Both the position numbers and the translations under genes were made by a program. Shown here one piece after another: positions 1 through 7,965 of a DNA stretch of 64,000 bases. The stretch's first letter is position 1, and every line of letters starts with the position of its first letter. A model generated the notes under the pieces. That model saw only the letters and a list, made by a program, of their open reading frames with translations, searched no databases and had not been told where the DNA came from. Source of the stretch: Sedimentibacter acidaminivorans (lineage in GTDB: Bacteria; Bacillota; Clostridia; Tissierellales; Sedimentibacteraceae); NCBI RefSeq assembly GCF_017873955.1, contig NZ_JAGGKS010000001.1, positions 1-64,000 on the forward strand, read 5' to 3'.

Positions 1-279
<279 letters not shown>

Positions 280-443
280 TATTTTTCCTGATGCCCAAGC
301 TTACGCTTAGCATTACTTCATTGTTTATTACTTTTTTGTTCAAATTTACTTTAGAACTCTCAAAGGTTTTTCTTATGCTGTTTTATTGTCTATGTGCTGT
401 TTGTTATTTGTTTGTTGCTGTTCTTTATTGCGACAGCTTAGAT

Positions 444-472
444 AGTTTATCACGCTTGTCGTTATTTGTCAA
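444..472 (-). promoter_or_regulatory. rRNA promoter, proximal of three
   Basis: On the minus strand TTGACA (472-467) is followed after exactly 17 bases by TAAACT (449-444). It is the closest of three tandem promoters to the 16S gene, about 165 bases upstream of the mature end, leaving room for a processed leader. Confidence 0.75.
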
Positions 473-529
473 GAACTTTTTTTATTTATTTTTTCTTTGT
501 TCCAGTCACTCATCAAGAGCAACTTTGTT

Positions 530-558
530 AGTCTATCATATGATTGTCTAATTGTCAA
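530..558 (-). promoter_or_regulatory. rRNA promoter, middle of three
   Basis: On the minus strand TTGACA (558-553) is followed after 17 bases by TAGACT (535-530). Perfect -35 and optimal spacing; the -10 matches four of six consensus bases. Confidence 0.7.
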
Positions 559-636
559 TCACTTTTTTCAAACTATTTTCAAACTGTTTTTTTAAATTGA
601 TAATTTATTTTTACTCCATCGCTGAAGTGCTTTTGT

Positions 637-665
637 ATTATAGCTCACTTATTAACCTTTGTCAA
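637..665 (-). promoter_or_regulatory. rRNA promoter, distal of three, full consensus
   Basis: On the minus strand TTGACA (665-660) is followed after 17 bases by TATAAT (642-637), a perfect sigma-A consensus at both boxes. It lies just downstream of the stop codon of the upstream acetyltransferase gene. Between 280 and 688 I see these promoters and the rRNA leader, and no convincing gene. Confidence 0.8.
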
Positions 666-688
666 TCCCTTTTTTTGAATTTTTTTTA

Positions 689-1192
689 TTATTTATAAAC
701 ATGATAATATACTACTCTATTTCCATTATAATATCCATATTTTAAGAATTCCATACCTAAACTTTCTAAAGATTTCAATGCTTTAACATTATCAGGATCT
801 GTCATAGCTATTATTTCATTTATTTTCAGTTTTGTTAATCCATAATTAATTATTGCTATACCCAATTCTGTAGAATACCCGTTTCCCCAATAATCAGGAA
901 TTAATTTTGTTCCTATTTCAGTTTTCCTTATTGTTGATAAATGCCTAAACCCTGTAACGCCAATGAATTCATTTGTACTTTTCAAAAAAACAGGCCATCT
1001 ACCTAAATTGCTTGTTTTATAATCATAGATATACTTTTTTATTTCTCTCCTACATTCATGTAAGGAAAGTACTTTACTTCCTGGAATATATTCAATTACT
1101 CTCGGGTCACTTTCTAATCTATATAAATCGTCGACATCTTGGAAAATAAATTCTCTAATAATCAATCTATCAGTATCTGCTATTATTTTCAA
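689..1192 (-). CDS. GNAT-family N-acetyltransferase (RimJ/RimL type)
   Basis: A 167-residue protein of the Acetyltransf_3 (RimJ/RimL-like) group. The N-terminus TDRLIIREF is the typical first strand. The acetyl-CoA loop is represented by YWGNGYSTELG at about residues 100-110 (family Q/RxxGxG/A). The following NVKALKSLESLGM matches the usual N.aS..ulEKlGF helix. It probably transfers an acetyl group from acetyl-CoA to a small-molecule or peptide amine; the substrate cannot be read from sequence. Translation appears to start at TTG, with AAGGGG eight bases upstream. The gene stands alone upstream of the rRNA promoters. The overall fold is certain, the role unknown. Confidence 0.85.
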   Translation of the reverse strand: MKIIADTDRLIIREFIFQDVDDLYRLESDPRVIEYIPGSKVLSLHECRREIKKYIYDYKTSNLGRWPVFLKSTNEFIGVTGFRHLSTIRKTEIGTKLIPDYWGNGYSTELGIAIINYGLTKLKINEIIAMTDPDNVKALKSLESLGMEFLKYGYYNGNRVVYYHVYK

Positions 1193-1313
1193 CTTAATTG
1201 CCCCTTAATAATATTTGTCAAACATAATTTTGTCATATTTGTTATTATGCTTGTCATATAACTATGTTATGAATACGATTAATTTTTGTTAACTATAAAA
1301 TCAAAACGAGATA

Positions 1314-1349
1314 AATAAAAAAACAACCACGTTACCATGATTGTTTTTC
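1314..1349 (-). terminator. Rho-independent terminator of the SLH-domain hydrolase gene
   Basis: On the minus strand AAAACAATCA pairs with TGGTTGTTTT (one G-T pair) around a short loop and is followed by a T-rich run. It begins 13 bases after the stop at 1362. The rest of 1193-1313 shows no feature. Confidence 0.65.
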
Positions 1350-1361
1350 TAAAAGATTTTA

Positions 1362-3146
1362 TTAATTAAAGTTTTTAATTGCCATAATATCAGATTTTAA
1401 TAACCTAGCCAAAAAATCAGCCATTTCATCTCTACTAGCAACTTTAACAGGAAATATGGCTTTGCTTTCATTTGCAAGAATGTTATTTTGAGTAAAATAT
1501 GATATTGCTTCTACTGCATAATCAGATATATTATTTTTATCAACATATCCATCAACCACAGAACTATCTATATCTGTATTAATCATATTTAAAACTTGCA
1601 TTGCCCTATATGTCATAACAAAAATATCTTGCCTAGTAATTTGACCTTCTGGATTAAATTTATTATCCCCTACTCCTAATATCAATCCATTTTTTCTAGC
1701 TGTAGCTAATTCTTTATAATAATAATCTTCAACTGAAACATCATCAAAACCAGTTAGTCCTTCCAAACTTTCAATTTCAAATAATCTTGAAAGCATTAAA
1801 ACAAAATCAGCTCGTTTAATACTTTGCTCCGGATTAAATCTACCATCGTAACCAACAACAATACTCCTAGAAGCCACATATTTTATATTTTCTTCGTATG
1901 GATTATTTTCAATATCACTAAAATACGTTCCATCATTTGTCGGATCTTCTTTATTCGATGTTTTTAACATTGCATACAACTTATCATTTTTCAAAAACGA
2001 TTTATATGAAAACATACAATATCCATTAACAAAACTACTATTTCTATTTAAATCAATTTGCCTTTTTATTTCAGACCCACCATACCAGATGCTACTTGGT
2101 TCTACACCAACAGTTCTATATGCCGCTTGTCCTATATAAAGTTTCACTCCCGTACCCTTTACTACATCACTCCACCACGATACCAAAGTTTCGTAATCAG
2201 CAATTCTAAATCCAATATTCCAATAAATTTGTGGTACAATGTAATCTACATATCTCTCTTTAACCCAATATCTCGAATCAGCAAATTGATTCACATATGT
2301 TCCCCAACCATCAGTATCACTTCCAAGATGCGAGGTTGATTTATTTGCCCAAATACCTGCTGGGCTCACTCCAAATTTTACTTTAGAGTTTTTAGTATGT
2401 ACTATTTCTCCAATTTCTTTTATTAATAAGTTGTTATTATTTATTCTCCATTGATTTACATCAGTAAAATCGCTACCATATTTAGCATATGTATCTTCAT
2501 CTTCGAAATTTTTATCCGGATAAAAATAATCGTCTAAATGAATTCCATCAACATCATAGTTGTCCAAAATTTCTTTTACGCCACTAATTATCAACTCTCT
2601 AGCACGCGGCTCTCCTGGATTAAAATATAACTTACCATCAGAATGAAGAACAGTTAATTCAGGATTTAATACAGCTGGATTAGTAGCATATAATTTAGAA
2701 TTATCGGTTGGTGTTGCCGTTATTCTATATGGGTTAATCCAAGCATGAAGTTCTAAACCTCTTTTATGTGATTCTTGTACGAAAAATTCAAGGGGATCAA
2801 AACCATTTTCGGGCGCAACTCCTTGAGTTCCTGTTAAAAATCTAGACCATGGATAAATATCTGACTTGTATATCGCATCTGAACATGACCTAACTTGTAA
2901 AAAAACCGCATTGAATCCCATATCTTTTATATTATCCAACATCTCAATAGCATCTTTTTTCAATTTATCTTCATCTGTTGTTGCCTTGCTTGGATAGTCT
3001 ATCCCCCAAACTGTGGAAACCCACACACCTCTAAATTCTTTTTCTACTGCATTAATTTCACTTGATGTTACAGTGCTAAAAACAAACACCGTCATCAACA
3101 ACATCAGCAATGAAGTGCTGATTATTTTTTTGTTTAATTTACGCAT
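1362..3146 (-). CDS. Surface-anchored family-10-like glycosyl hydrolase with three SLH domains
   Basis: A secreted protein of about 594 residues. A signal peptide (MRKLNKK, then a hydrophobic stretch ending near TSSEINA) precedes a glycosyl-hydrolase-like 10 (GHL10/DUF187, PF02638) domain at about residues 35-400. That domain starts with FRGVWVSTVWGIDYP and contains LHAWINPYRIT, VDGIHLDDYFYP and VKFGVSPAGIW. Members such as DigH cleave glycosidic bonds in denuded peptidoglycan; the exact substrate here is inferred. The last 180 residues hold three S-layer homology repeats (for example VVGYDGRFNPEQSIKRADF and GVGDNKFNPEGQITRQD) that bind secondary cell-wall polymer. An upstream in-frame TTG exists, but AAGGAG lies six bases before the ATG at 3146, so that start is chosen. 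Monocistronic, with its own terminator. Confidence 0.9.
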   Translation of the reverse strand: MRKLNKKIISTSLLMLLMTVFVFSTVTSSEINAVEKEFRGVWVSTVWGIDYPSKATTDEDKLKKDAIEMLDNIKDMGFNAVFLQVRSCSDAIYKSDIYPWSRFLTGTQGVAPENGFDPLEFFVQESHKRGLELHAWINPYRITATPTDNSKLYATNPAVLNPELTVLHSDGKLYFNPGEPRARELIISGVKEILDNYDVDGIHLDDYFYPDKNFEDEDTYAKYGSDFTDVNQWRINNNNLLIKEIGEIVHTKNSKVKFGVSPAGIWANKSTSHLGSDTDGWGTYVNQFADSRYWVKERYVDYIVPQIYWNIGFRIADYETLVSWWSDVVKGTGVKLYIGQAAYRTVGVEPSSIWYGGSEIKRQIDLNRNSSFVNGYCMFSYKSFLKNDKLYAMLKTSNKEDPTNDGTYFSDIENNPYEENIKYVASRSIVVGYDGRFNPEQSIKRADFVLMLSRLFEIESLEGLTGFDDVSVEDYYYKELATARKNGLILGVGDNKFNPEGQITRQDIFVMTYRAMQVLNMINTDIDSSVVDGYVDKNNISDYAVEAISYFTQNNILANESKAIFPVKVASRDEMADFLARLLKSDIMAIKNFN

Positions 3147-3231
3147 ACTCATCTCCTTATTATCCAATTCTTTTCTATGGTGTTCTATATCAATTATACA
3201 ATTTTCTACAATTTTTTTAAAGAGGTAAATA

Positions 3232-3298
3232 ATTGATATTTACCAACGAAGCAAATATCAATTGAATTAAATACAGAAAAAATGTATTTTTAATTCAA
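3232..3298. repeat. Two adjacent inverted repeats upstream of the SLH hydrolase gene
   Basis: ATTGATATTT (3232-3241) is a perfect 10-base inverted match to AAATATCAAT (3253-3262). Directly next, TTGAATTAAATACA (3262-3275) pairs with TGTATTTTTAATTCAA (3283-3298) with a two-base bulge. The pair lies 86-152 bases upstream of the chosen start of the hydrolase. It could be an operator, a leader structure or a small repeat remnant. Confidence 0.5.
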
Positions 3299-3311
3299 GT
3301 TATAAACAAAC

Positions 3312-3396
3312 ATAAAAAAACACAGAATATTAAACTTGTATATACGGGCTATATTTGATATAACTCATATTAATAAAAAGTTCATTATTCTGTGTT
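3312..3396 (-). terminator. Long-stem terminator after tRNA-Leu
   Basis: On the minus strand AACACAGAATA (from 3396) pairs with TATTCTGTGTT (ending at 3319), with further partial pairing inside, and is followed by seven T residues (3318-3312). It starts 30 bases after the tRNA 3' end, so it most likely ends the dprA-tRNA transcript. Confidence 0.7.
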
Positions 3397-3426
3397 AACT
3401 GTTAGTTGTGACAAAAGTCACATATT

Positions 3427-3510
3427 TGGTGCGGATGACAGGAGTTGAACCTGCACGTCATAAACGCTAGATCCTAAGTCTAGTGCGTCTGCCAATTCCG
3501 CCACATCCGC
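3427..3510 (-). tRNA. tRNA-Leu (anticodon UAG)
   Basis: An 84-base tRNA including an encoded CCA. The acceptor stem GCGGATG/CATCCGC is perfect, with discriminator A then CCA (3430-3427). The anticodon loop CTTAGGA (3478-3472) gives anticodon UAG at 3476-3474, reading CUN leucine codons, chiefly CUA. A long variable arm is present, as expected of a class II leucine tRNA, and the T-arm GGTTCAACTCC is canonical. It lies 33 bases after the dprA-like stop codon and may be co-transcribed with it. Confidence 0.97.
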
Positions 3511-3542
3511 AAAGTATATGTCCAACAGCAAGATTTATTATA

Positions 3543-4451
3543 TTACATAGAATACACTTTGTCAAGCACTTTTTCAAAAGATTTTTCTTTAAATTTTTCT
3601 AAAGAGTCAAAGCTATTTATAATGTCTATATTTTCTTGGTAAACTGATTTTTCTTGACTGAAATCCGTTGAAATATCAGCCATACTTGTATATGCTACTG
3701 GTTTGTTGTATGTATTTGCAAACCTAACGGTATGTGATGTACCACCTTTTTTTCCGCCTTCGATTACAATTATTCCTTCCGATAAAGCAGCTATTATTCG
3801 ATTTCTTTCAATAAAAGTATGCATTTCTGCTTTTGCATTTGGTGGAAGTTCAGAAACTATAGCCCCATTATTTAAAAGTATCATATTATAAAGAGTTTTA
3901 TTTCCTTTAGGATATATACAATGATGACCTGATGGTATTACTGCAATAGTTTTTCCTTTAGTGGAAAGGCAACCTCTATGAGCAGCTTCATCGCATCCTG
4001 TAGCAAAACCACTAACTACACAACATTCTTCTTCCGCAAGCCTTTCTGCAAGTATTGAACTCACTTCGTATCCCTTTTGAGACGGTTTTCTTGTTCCAAC
4101 TATTGCTATGTTATTATAGTCATTTAAAATTTTCAAATTTCCATCAACATATAAAATCAAAGGTTTATCTTCAATAGCTCTTAACTTGTCAGGATATTCT
4201 TCATCATATATTCCAACTACATTAATTTTAGATTTTCTACATAATTCAAATATCTTTGATGATTCTTCCTCTATTTTTTCTAAATCAAATTTTAGTTTTT
4301 TTACTCCTAATGATTTTATAAGTTTAACAATTGATGAAAAATCATTTAGTTCCATGTTCTGAGAATCTATATAACTCAATATCTTACTGATTGTCTTTCT
4401 ACCCAGTCCGTTAACAAGTTGTAACCTGATTATATTTTCATTACTTACCAT
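3543..4451 (-). CDS. dprA: DprA/Smf-type DNA-processing protein (divergent)
   Basis: A 302-residue protein with a helix-hairpin-helix-like N-terminus (IIRLQLVNGLGRKTISKIL) followed by the DprA Rossmann-like (SLOG) domain. The landmarks are AIVGTRKPSQKG near residue 117, VVSGFATGCDEAAHRG, ERNRIIAALSEG and EGGKKGGTSHTVRFA. DprA loads RecA on single-stranded DNA during natural transformation. The usual SGLARGID..AH motif reads SGFATGCDEAAH here, and the winged-helix C-terminus of longer DprA proteins is not evident. A related SLOG-domain role is therefore possible. AAGGAG lies eight bases before the ATG. tRNA-Leu follows on the same strand. Confidence 0.85.
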   Translation of the reverse strand: MVSNENIIRLQLVNGLGRKTISKILSYIDSQNMELNDFSSIVKLIKSLGVKKLKFDLEKIEEESSKIFELCRKSKINVVGIYDEEYPDKLRAIEDKPLILYVDGNLKILNDYNNIAIVGTRKPSQKGYEVSSILAERLAEEECCVVSGFATGCDEAAHRGCLSTKGKTIAVIPSGHHCIYPKGNKTLYNMILLNNGAIVSELPPNAKAEMHTFIERNRIIAALSEGIIVIEGGKKGGTSHTVRFANTYNKPVAYTSMADISTDFSQEKSVYQENIDIINSFDSLEKFKEKSFEKVLDKVYSM

Positions 4452-4486
4452 TTAGTTTGCTCCTTATTTATTATTCTTGGGCAACA

Positions 4487-4520
4487 GAACATATCTAATG
4501 TTAGTGAATAAATATGTTCT
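4487..4520. promoter_or_regulatory. Dyad upstream of the dprA-like gene
   Basis: AGAACATAT (4487-4495) and ATATGTTCT (4512-4520) form a perfect 9-base inverted repeat with a 16-base centre, 36-69 bases upstream of the start codon. It could be an operator or a leader hairpin; no regulator is identified. Confidence 0.35.
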
Positions 4521-4545
4521 ACAAAATATATTGTAACATATTATC

Positions 4546-4594
4546 TCAAATAAAAAAACTCTTCTTTTTTAGTAAAGAGGAGTTTTTTATTTGA
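4546..4594. terminator. Bidirectional terminator after the biotin-carrier gene
   Basis: TCAAATAAAAAAACTC with TCTTT pairs with AAAGAGGAGTTTTTTATTTGA around a short loop, with T-runs on both strands. It lies 26 bases beyond the stop of the decarboxylase operon at 4620. Confidence 0.8.
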
Positions 4595-4619
4595 AATAAT
4601 AAATATATAGTTTTACTAA

Positions 4620-5018
4620 TTAAGCTATTGTAACTAATATATCACCTGTGCTTACTGCTGTTCCTTTAGAAGTATGAATTTTGGCAATTGTTCCATCAGT
4701 AGGTGCTACTAATTCATTTTCCATCTTCATTGCTTCTAATATTAATATAATATCTCCTGCTTTTACAGCTTGACCTTCTGATACTTTAATATCTAATATA
4801 GTTCCTGGCATTGGTGCTTCCATTGATTCCCCTGCTACTGGCGCTGATGGTGCCGCTTTAGGTGCAGGTGCTGCTTGTTGTACTGGTGCTGGTGCTGCCT
4901 GTGGTGCAGGAGCTGCTTGTTGTACTGGTGCATAAGTAAATGTTGGTTGAGCTGAACCTACTTCTTCTACTTCAACCGCATAAGCTTTTCCATTAACTGT
5001 TACATTAAATTTTTTCAT
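4620..5018 (-). CDS. mmdC: Biotin carboxyl carrier subunit of methylmalonyl-CoA decarboxylase-type enzyme
   Basis: A 132-residue biotin carrier. The N-terminus MKKFNVTVNGKAYAVEVEEV is typical of these gamma subunits. It is followed by an Ala-Pro-Gln-rich flexible linker (about residues 35-70) and a biotinyl-lipoyl domain with the biotinylation motif EAMKMEN, in which the central lysine carries biotin. It shuttles the carboxyl group between the carboxyltransferase and the membrane pump subunit. An in-frame ATG seven codons upstream is rejected because GGAGG lies six bases before the ATG at 5018. Last gene of a three-gene operon with the small subunit and carboxyltransferase. A carboxylase (PCC/ACC-like) carrier is the alternative reading. 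Confidence 0.9.
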   Translation of the reverse strand: MKKFNVTVNGKAYAVEVEEVGSAQPTFTYAPVQQAAPAPQAAPAPVQQAAPAPKAAPSAPVAGESMEAPMPGTILDIKVSEGQAVKAGDIILILEAMKMENELVAPTDGTIAKIHTSKGTAVSTGDILVTIA

Positions 5019-5063
5019 TTTATTCCTCCATATTATCATAATTATTGTTGTAATTACTATTTT

Positions 5064-5342
5064 TTATCTCATTAATTTTGTTCTTCCTGCATATGCCCAT
5101 ATAGAGTCTAATTCAGGTGTTCTTCTTATATTTCTGACTACGAAATCACTTGTACTTTTTCCAAGCATACAAGCTATTGCCGCTGATATGGCTGCAACAG
5201 TTTCTTCATCATCCATCGATGCTAATACAGCTGCAATTACCGCTGTTATTTCATCTTCATCAGCATTGGAATGGTTTGATTCTATTTTACTGCTTGAAGG
5301 TACAACTTCTTTTTTATTAAATAAATTTTTAAACAAACCCAT
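5064..5342 (-). CDS. Small subunit of the biotin-dependent decarboxylase (OadG/MmdE-like C-terminus, no membrane helix)
   Basis: A 92-residue protein between the carboxyltransferase and biotin-carrier genes. The centre (TAVIAAVLASMDDEETVAAISAA) is an Ala-rich helix, and the end VVRNIRRTPELDSIWAYAGR resembles the conserved tail of Veillonella MmdE and related small subunits, which help assemble the decarboxylase complex. OadG/MmdD proteins normally start with one membrane helix, but this N-terminus (MGLFKNLFNKKEVVPSSSK) is polar and charged. Spacing to its neighbours (15 and 45 bases) supports one operon. The assembly role is inferred from context and tail similarity. Confidence 0.7.
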   Translation of the reverse strand: MGLFKNLFNKKEVVPSSSKIESNHSNADEDEITAVIAAVLASMDDEETVAAISAAIACMLGKSTSDFVVRNIRRTPELDSIWAYAGRTKLMR

Positions 5343-5357
5343 TTCATCACTCCTATC

Positions 5358-6905
5358 TTAAAGGGGAATATTTCCATGCTTTTTCTCAGGTCTTAGTTCT
5401 CTTTTTCCTAACAACATGTCAAACGAACTAATTATCCTCTTTCTTGTATCGGCTGGTTCAATTACTCCATCTATGTAGCCTCTAGCTGCAGCAATGTATG
5501 GATTTGCTACTGTATTTCTGTATTCAGCTATTTTTTCACTTCTCTTAGCAATTTTATCTTCTGATTCTTCTATTTCTTTTTTAAATATAATATTTGCAGC
5601 TCCATCAGGTCCCATAACTGCTATTTCCGCTGTTGGCCACGCTAGCACCATGTCTGCTCCTAACTCTTTTGAACACATTGCCAAATATGAACCACCATAT
5701 GCTTTTCTAGTTATTACTGTAATCTTAGGAACTGTAGCTTCAGAATAAGCATACAACATTTTTGCTCCATGTCTTATTATTCCACCATACTCTTGATGCG
5801 TTCCTGGTAAGAATCCTGGTACATCCATCAACGTTAATATTGGAATATTAAATGCATCACACGTTCTAATGAATCTAGATGATTTATCTGATGCGTTAAT
5901 ATCAAGACATCCTGCTAATACTTTTGGCTGACTTGCAATAACACCTACGCTTCTTCCATTTAGTCTCATAAATCCAGTGATTATATTTTTAGCGAAATAT
6001 GGCTGATACTCTAAAAATTCTTTATTATCAGCTAGCGTATAAATAACATCCTTCATATCATAAGCTTTATTTGGATTATCTGGTATAATTTCATTTAAAG
6101 CTTCATCTATTCTATTTATATTATCATTAACTTCCACAACAGGGGTTGTTTCTAAATTGTTCTGAGGCAAGAAGCTTATTAACTTTCTAATATTTGCCAT
6201 ACAAGCTTCTTCTGTATCATCAACAAATTGAGCAACTCCACTTACACTATTATGTGTCATAGCTCCACCAAGTTTTTCTGCAGATACTTTTTCACCTGTA
6301 ACTGTTTCAATAACTTGAGGTCCTGTAATAAACATCTTGCTGGTTTTCTGAACCATGAATATAAAATCTGTTAATGCTGGAGAATATACAGCTCCACCTG
6401 CGCATGGTCCTAAAATAACTGATATCTGTGGGATAACACCTGAAGAAATAGTATTATTATAGAATATCTTGCCATAACCAGACAAAGCATCTACACCTTC
6501 TTGAATTCTAGCTCCACCCGAATCGTTAATACCAATAATTGGAGCTCCAACCTTAAGTGCCATTTGTTGAGCTTTAACTATCTTGGCCGCGTGCATTTCT
6601 CCTAAGGATCCACCTATAACTGTAAAATCTTGTGCAAATACATATACTAACCTTCCATCAATAGTACCGTATCCTGTTATAACACCTTCACCAGGAGCTT
6701 TTTTATTTTCCATACCAAAATTAACGCATCTGTGTTCAACAAATTCATCAATTTCTACAAAACTACTTTCATCTAATAGCATCAAAACTCTTTCTCTAGC
6801 AGTTAGCTTTCCGCCACTATGCTGTTTTTGTATTGCCTTTTGTCCACCGCCTAATTCTATCTTCTCGCTCTTTTCTCTAAGCTCAATAAGTTTTTCATTT
6901 GGCAA
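5358..6905 (-). CDS. mmdA: Methylmalonyl-CoA decarboxylase alpha subunit (carboxyltransferase)
   Basis: A 515-residue acyl-CoA carboxyltransferase with both crotonase-like halves. The N half has GKLTARERV, FAQDFTVIGGSLGEMHAAK and GINDSGGARIQEGV; the C half has VLAGCLDINASDKSSRFIR, LMDVPGFLPGTHQEYGGIIRHGAK and ITRKAYGGSYLAM. It moves the carboxyl group of methylmalonyl-CoA (or a related acyl-CoA) to biotin on the carrier; in Na+-pumping systems a membrane beta subunit then releases CO2. Length matches MmdA and PccB. Translation starts at TTG, eight bases after a strong AGGAGG. Methylmalonyl-CoA specificity is inferred from the neighbouring subunits and the mutase/epimerase operon at 57.5-61.1 kb; propionyl-CoA carboxylase beta is the alternative. 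Confidence 0.9.
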   Translation of the reverse strand: MPNEKLIELREKSEKIELGGGQKAIQKQHSGGKLTARERVLMLLDESSFVEIDEFVEHRCVNFGMENKKAPGEGVITGYGTIDGRLVYVFAQDFTVIGGSLGEMHAAKIVKAQQMALKVGAPIIGINDSGGARIQEGVDALSGYGKIFYNNTISSGVIPQISVILGPCAGGAVYSPALTDFIFMVQKTSKMFITGPQVIETVTGEKVSAEKLGGAMTHNSVSGVAQFVDDTEEACMANIRKLISFLPQNNLETTPVVEVNDNINRIDEALNEIIPDNPNKAYDMKDVIYTLADNKEFLEYQPYFAKNIITGFMRLNGRSVGVIASQPKVLAGCLDINASDKSSRFIRTCDAFNIPILTLMDVPGFLPGTHQEYGGIIRHGAKMLYAYSEATVPKITVITRKAYGGSYLAMCSKELGADMVLAWPTAEIAVMGPDGAANIIFKKEIEESEDKIAKRSEKIAEYRNTVANPYIAAARGYIDGVIEPADTRKRIISSFDMLLGKRELRPEKKHGNIPL

Positions 6906-6961
6906 TTTTGTTACCTCCTACTTTATTTATTTCAATGTATAATTTAAAATGACATACATAT

Positions 6962-6990
6962 AAAATATACAATTTCGTTGGTAAAGTCAA
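6962..6990 (-). promoter_or_regulatory. Promoter of the decarboxylase operon
   Basis: On the minus strand TTGACT (6990-6985) is followed after 17 bases by TATTTT (6967-6962), about 55 bases upstream of the mmdA start. The remainder of 6991-7130 is AT-rich without a visible gene; it separates two divergent operons. Confidence 0.5.
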
Positions 6991-7133
6991 CCCTTTTTAT
7001 TAAATTGCAAGACACTTTTATTAATTTGCATAATTTAATTATCTTTAATTATCAATTTGCTTTTTTTCTTAACATTTCTGTAATAAAATGTACAGGTTAT
7101 TTTTATACTGCAAGTTTTATTTTTACTACCGTC

Positions 7134-7163
7134 TTGTTTTTTTCTTGATAGCTTTTATATAAT
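7134..7163 (+). promoter_or_regulatory. Possible promoter of the spore-protein-like gene group
   Basis: TTGTTT (7134-7139), 18 bases, then TATAAT (7158-7163), 86 bases upstream of the first start codon. The -10 is perfect but the -35 is weak. A sporulation sigma factor would be expected for these genes, and I did not find a clear match, so this assignment is tentative. Confidence 0.35.
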
Positions 7164-7248
7164 GTCAATTCAAAGTAAGCAAAATACTTTTTATTGCATA
7201 TATTAAATAATATGTAGTAAACCTAATATGGAAGGAGCGGCTATTTTA

Positions 7249-7950
7249 ATGTATAACTATAATCCGTTTAATAGTTCTTGTATAAAAGAATACAAAAATA
7301 TGAACAAAGCAAGTAAGCCATACAATGCACAAAACATGATTGTCCAAAAATCTGAAGTGCCAGGTATAAATGAAAACATAAATAATAATATTCCGCCAAC
7401 TCAAGATAATAACCAAATAGAAGAAGCACCAGCTGTAACTCCGCCAGCAAACGAAGAAACTCCAGTAACTGAAACTCCAATAATTGAAGAAACACCAGCT
7501 GAAATTATTCCAATAGTTGAAGAAACACCAATTTCACAAATTGAGGACGACATAAAAACAGGCTATCTATCTGTTGGTGTTTTCACAGCGCTGCAAGCTC
7601 TACCTGTTCCTGATGCTGTTGTAACAATTTATCTTTTTAATAGCGATGACGAAGAAGAAGCACTATACATTTTAGTTACAGATGAAAACGGTAGAATCCC
7701 AGATATAGAATTACCTGTTTTTTATAACCCAGATGACCCATTTTCAAGTTCAGAATATTACTTTACACAATACAACCTAAGAGTTCAAGCAATAAACTAC
7801 TATACAGTCAATATTCTTGATGTTCGAGTTTTTCCTGACATAACTACTGTTTATAAAATAGATTTAATCCCAGTAATGGCTGGAACAACAAGAGAGTCAG
7901 AACAAACAATTGTTATTCCTCCAAGTCCAATAGATGAATCAAATGAATAA
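7249..7950 (+). CDS. Pro/Glu-rich protein with a carboxypeptidase-regulatory-like beta domain
   Basis: A 233-residue protein without a signal peptide. Residues 1-45 are polar and Asn-rich; about 45-105 is a Pro/Glu/Thr-rich linker with repeats such as EETPVTET and EETPAEII. From about residue 108 (KTGYLSVGVFTALQALPVPDA) a transthyretin-like or CNA-B-like beta-sandwich follows, with VTDENGRIPDIELP, a pattern of carboxypeptidase-regulatory domains. The first in-frame ATG (7228) lacks a ribosome site; AAGGAG lies 11 bases before the ATG at 7249. It leads a four-gene plus-strand group with peptidoglycan-binding proteins and is plausibly a spore-envelope structural protein. Function is otherwise unknown. 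Confidence 0.75.
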   Translation: MYNYNPFNSSCIKEYKNMNKASKPYNAQNMIVQKSEVPGINENINNNIPPTQDNNQIEEAPAVTPPANEETPVTETPIIEETPAEIIPIVEETPISQIEDDIKTGYLSVGVFTALQALPVPDAVVTIYLFNSDDEEEALYILVTDENGRIPDIELPVFYNPDDPFSSSEYYFTQYNLRVQAINYYTVNILDVRVFPDITTVYKIDLIPVMAGTTRESEQTIVIPPSPIDESNE

Positions 7951-7965
7951 GCGAGGTGATTATTA

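Noticed and set aside
291-551. Open frame of 86 codons on the plus strand
   Set aside because: It is antisense to the rRNA leader and promoters; Leu/Phe/Ser-rich low-complexity product without a ribosome site.
3240-6990. Shared TTTACCAACGAA-like string near 3241 and at the mmdA promoter (about 6984)
   Set aside because: Only about 11 bases, in different contexts (hairpin loop and promoter spacer); too short to call a common operator.
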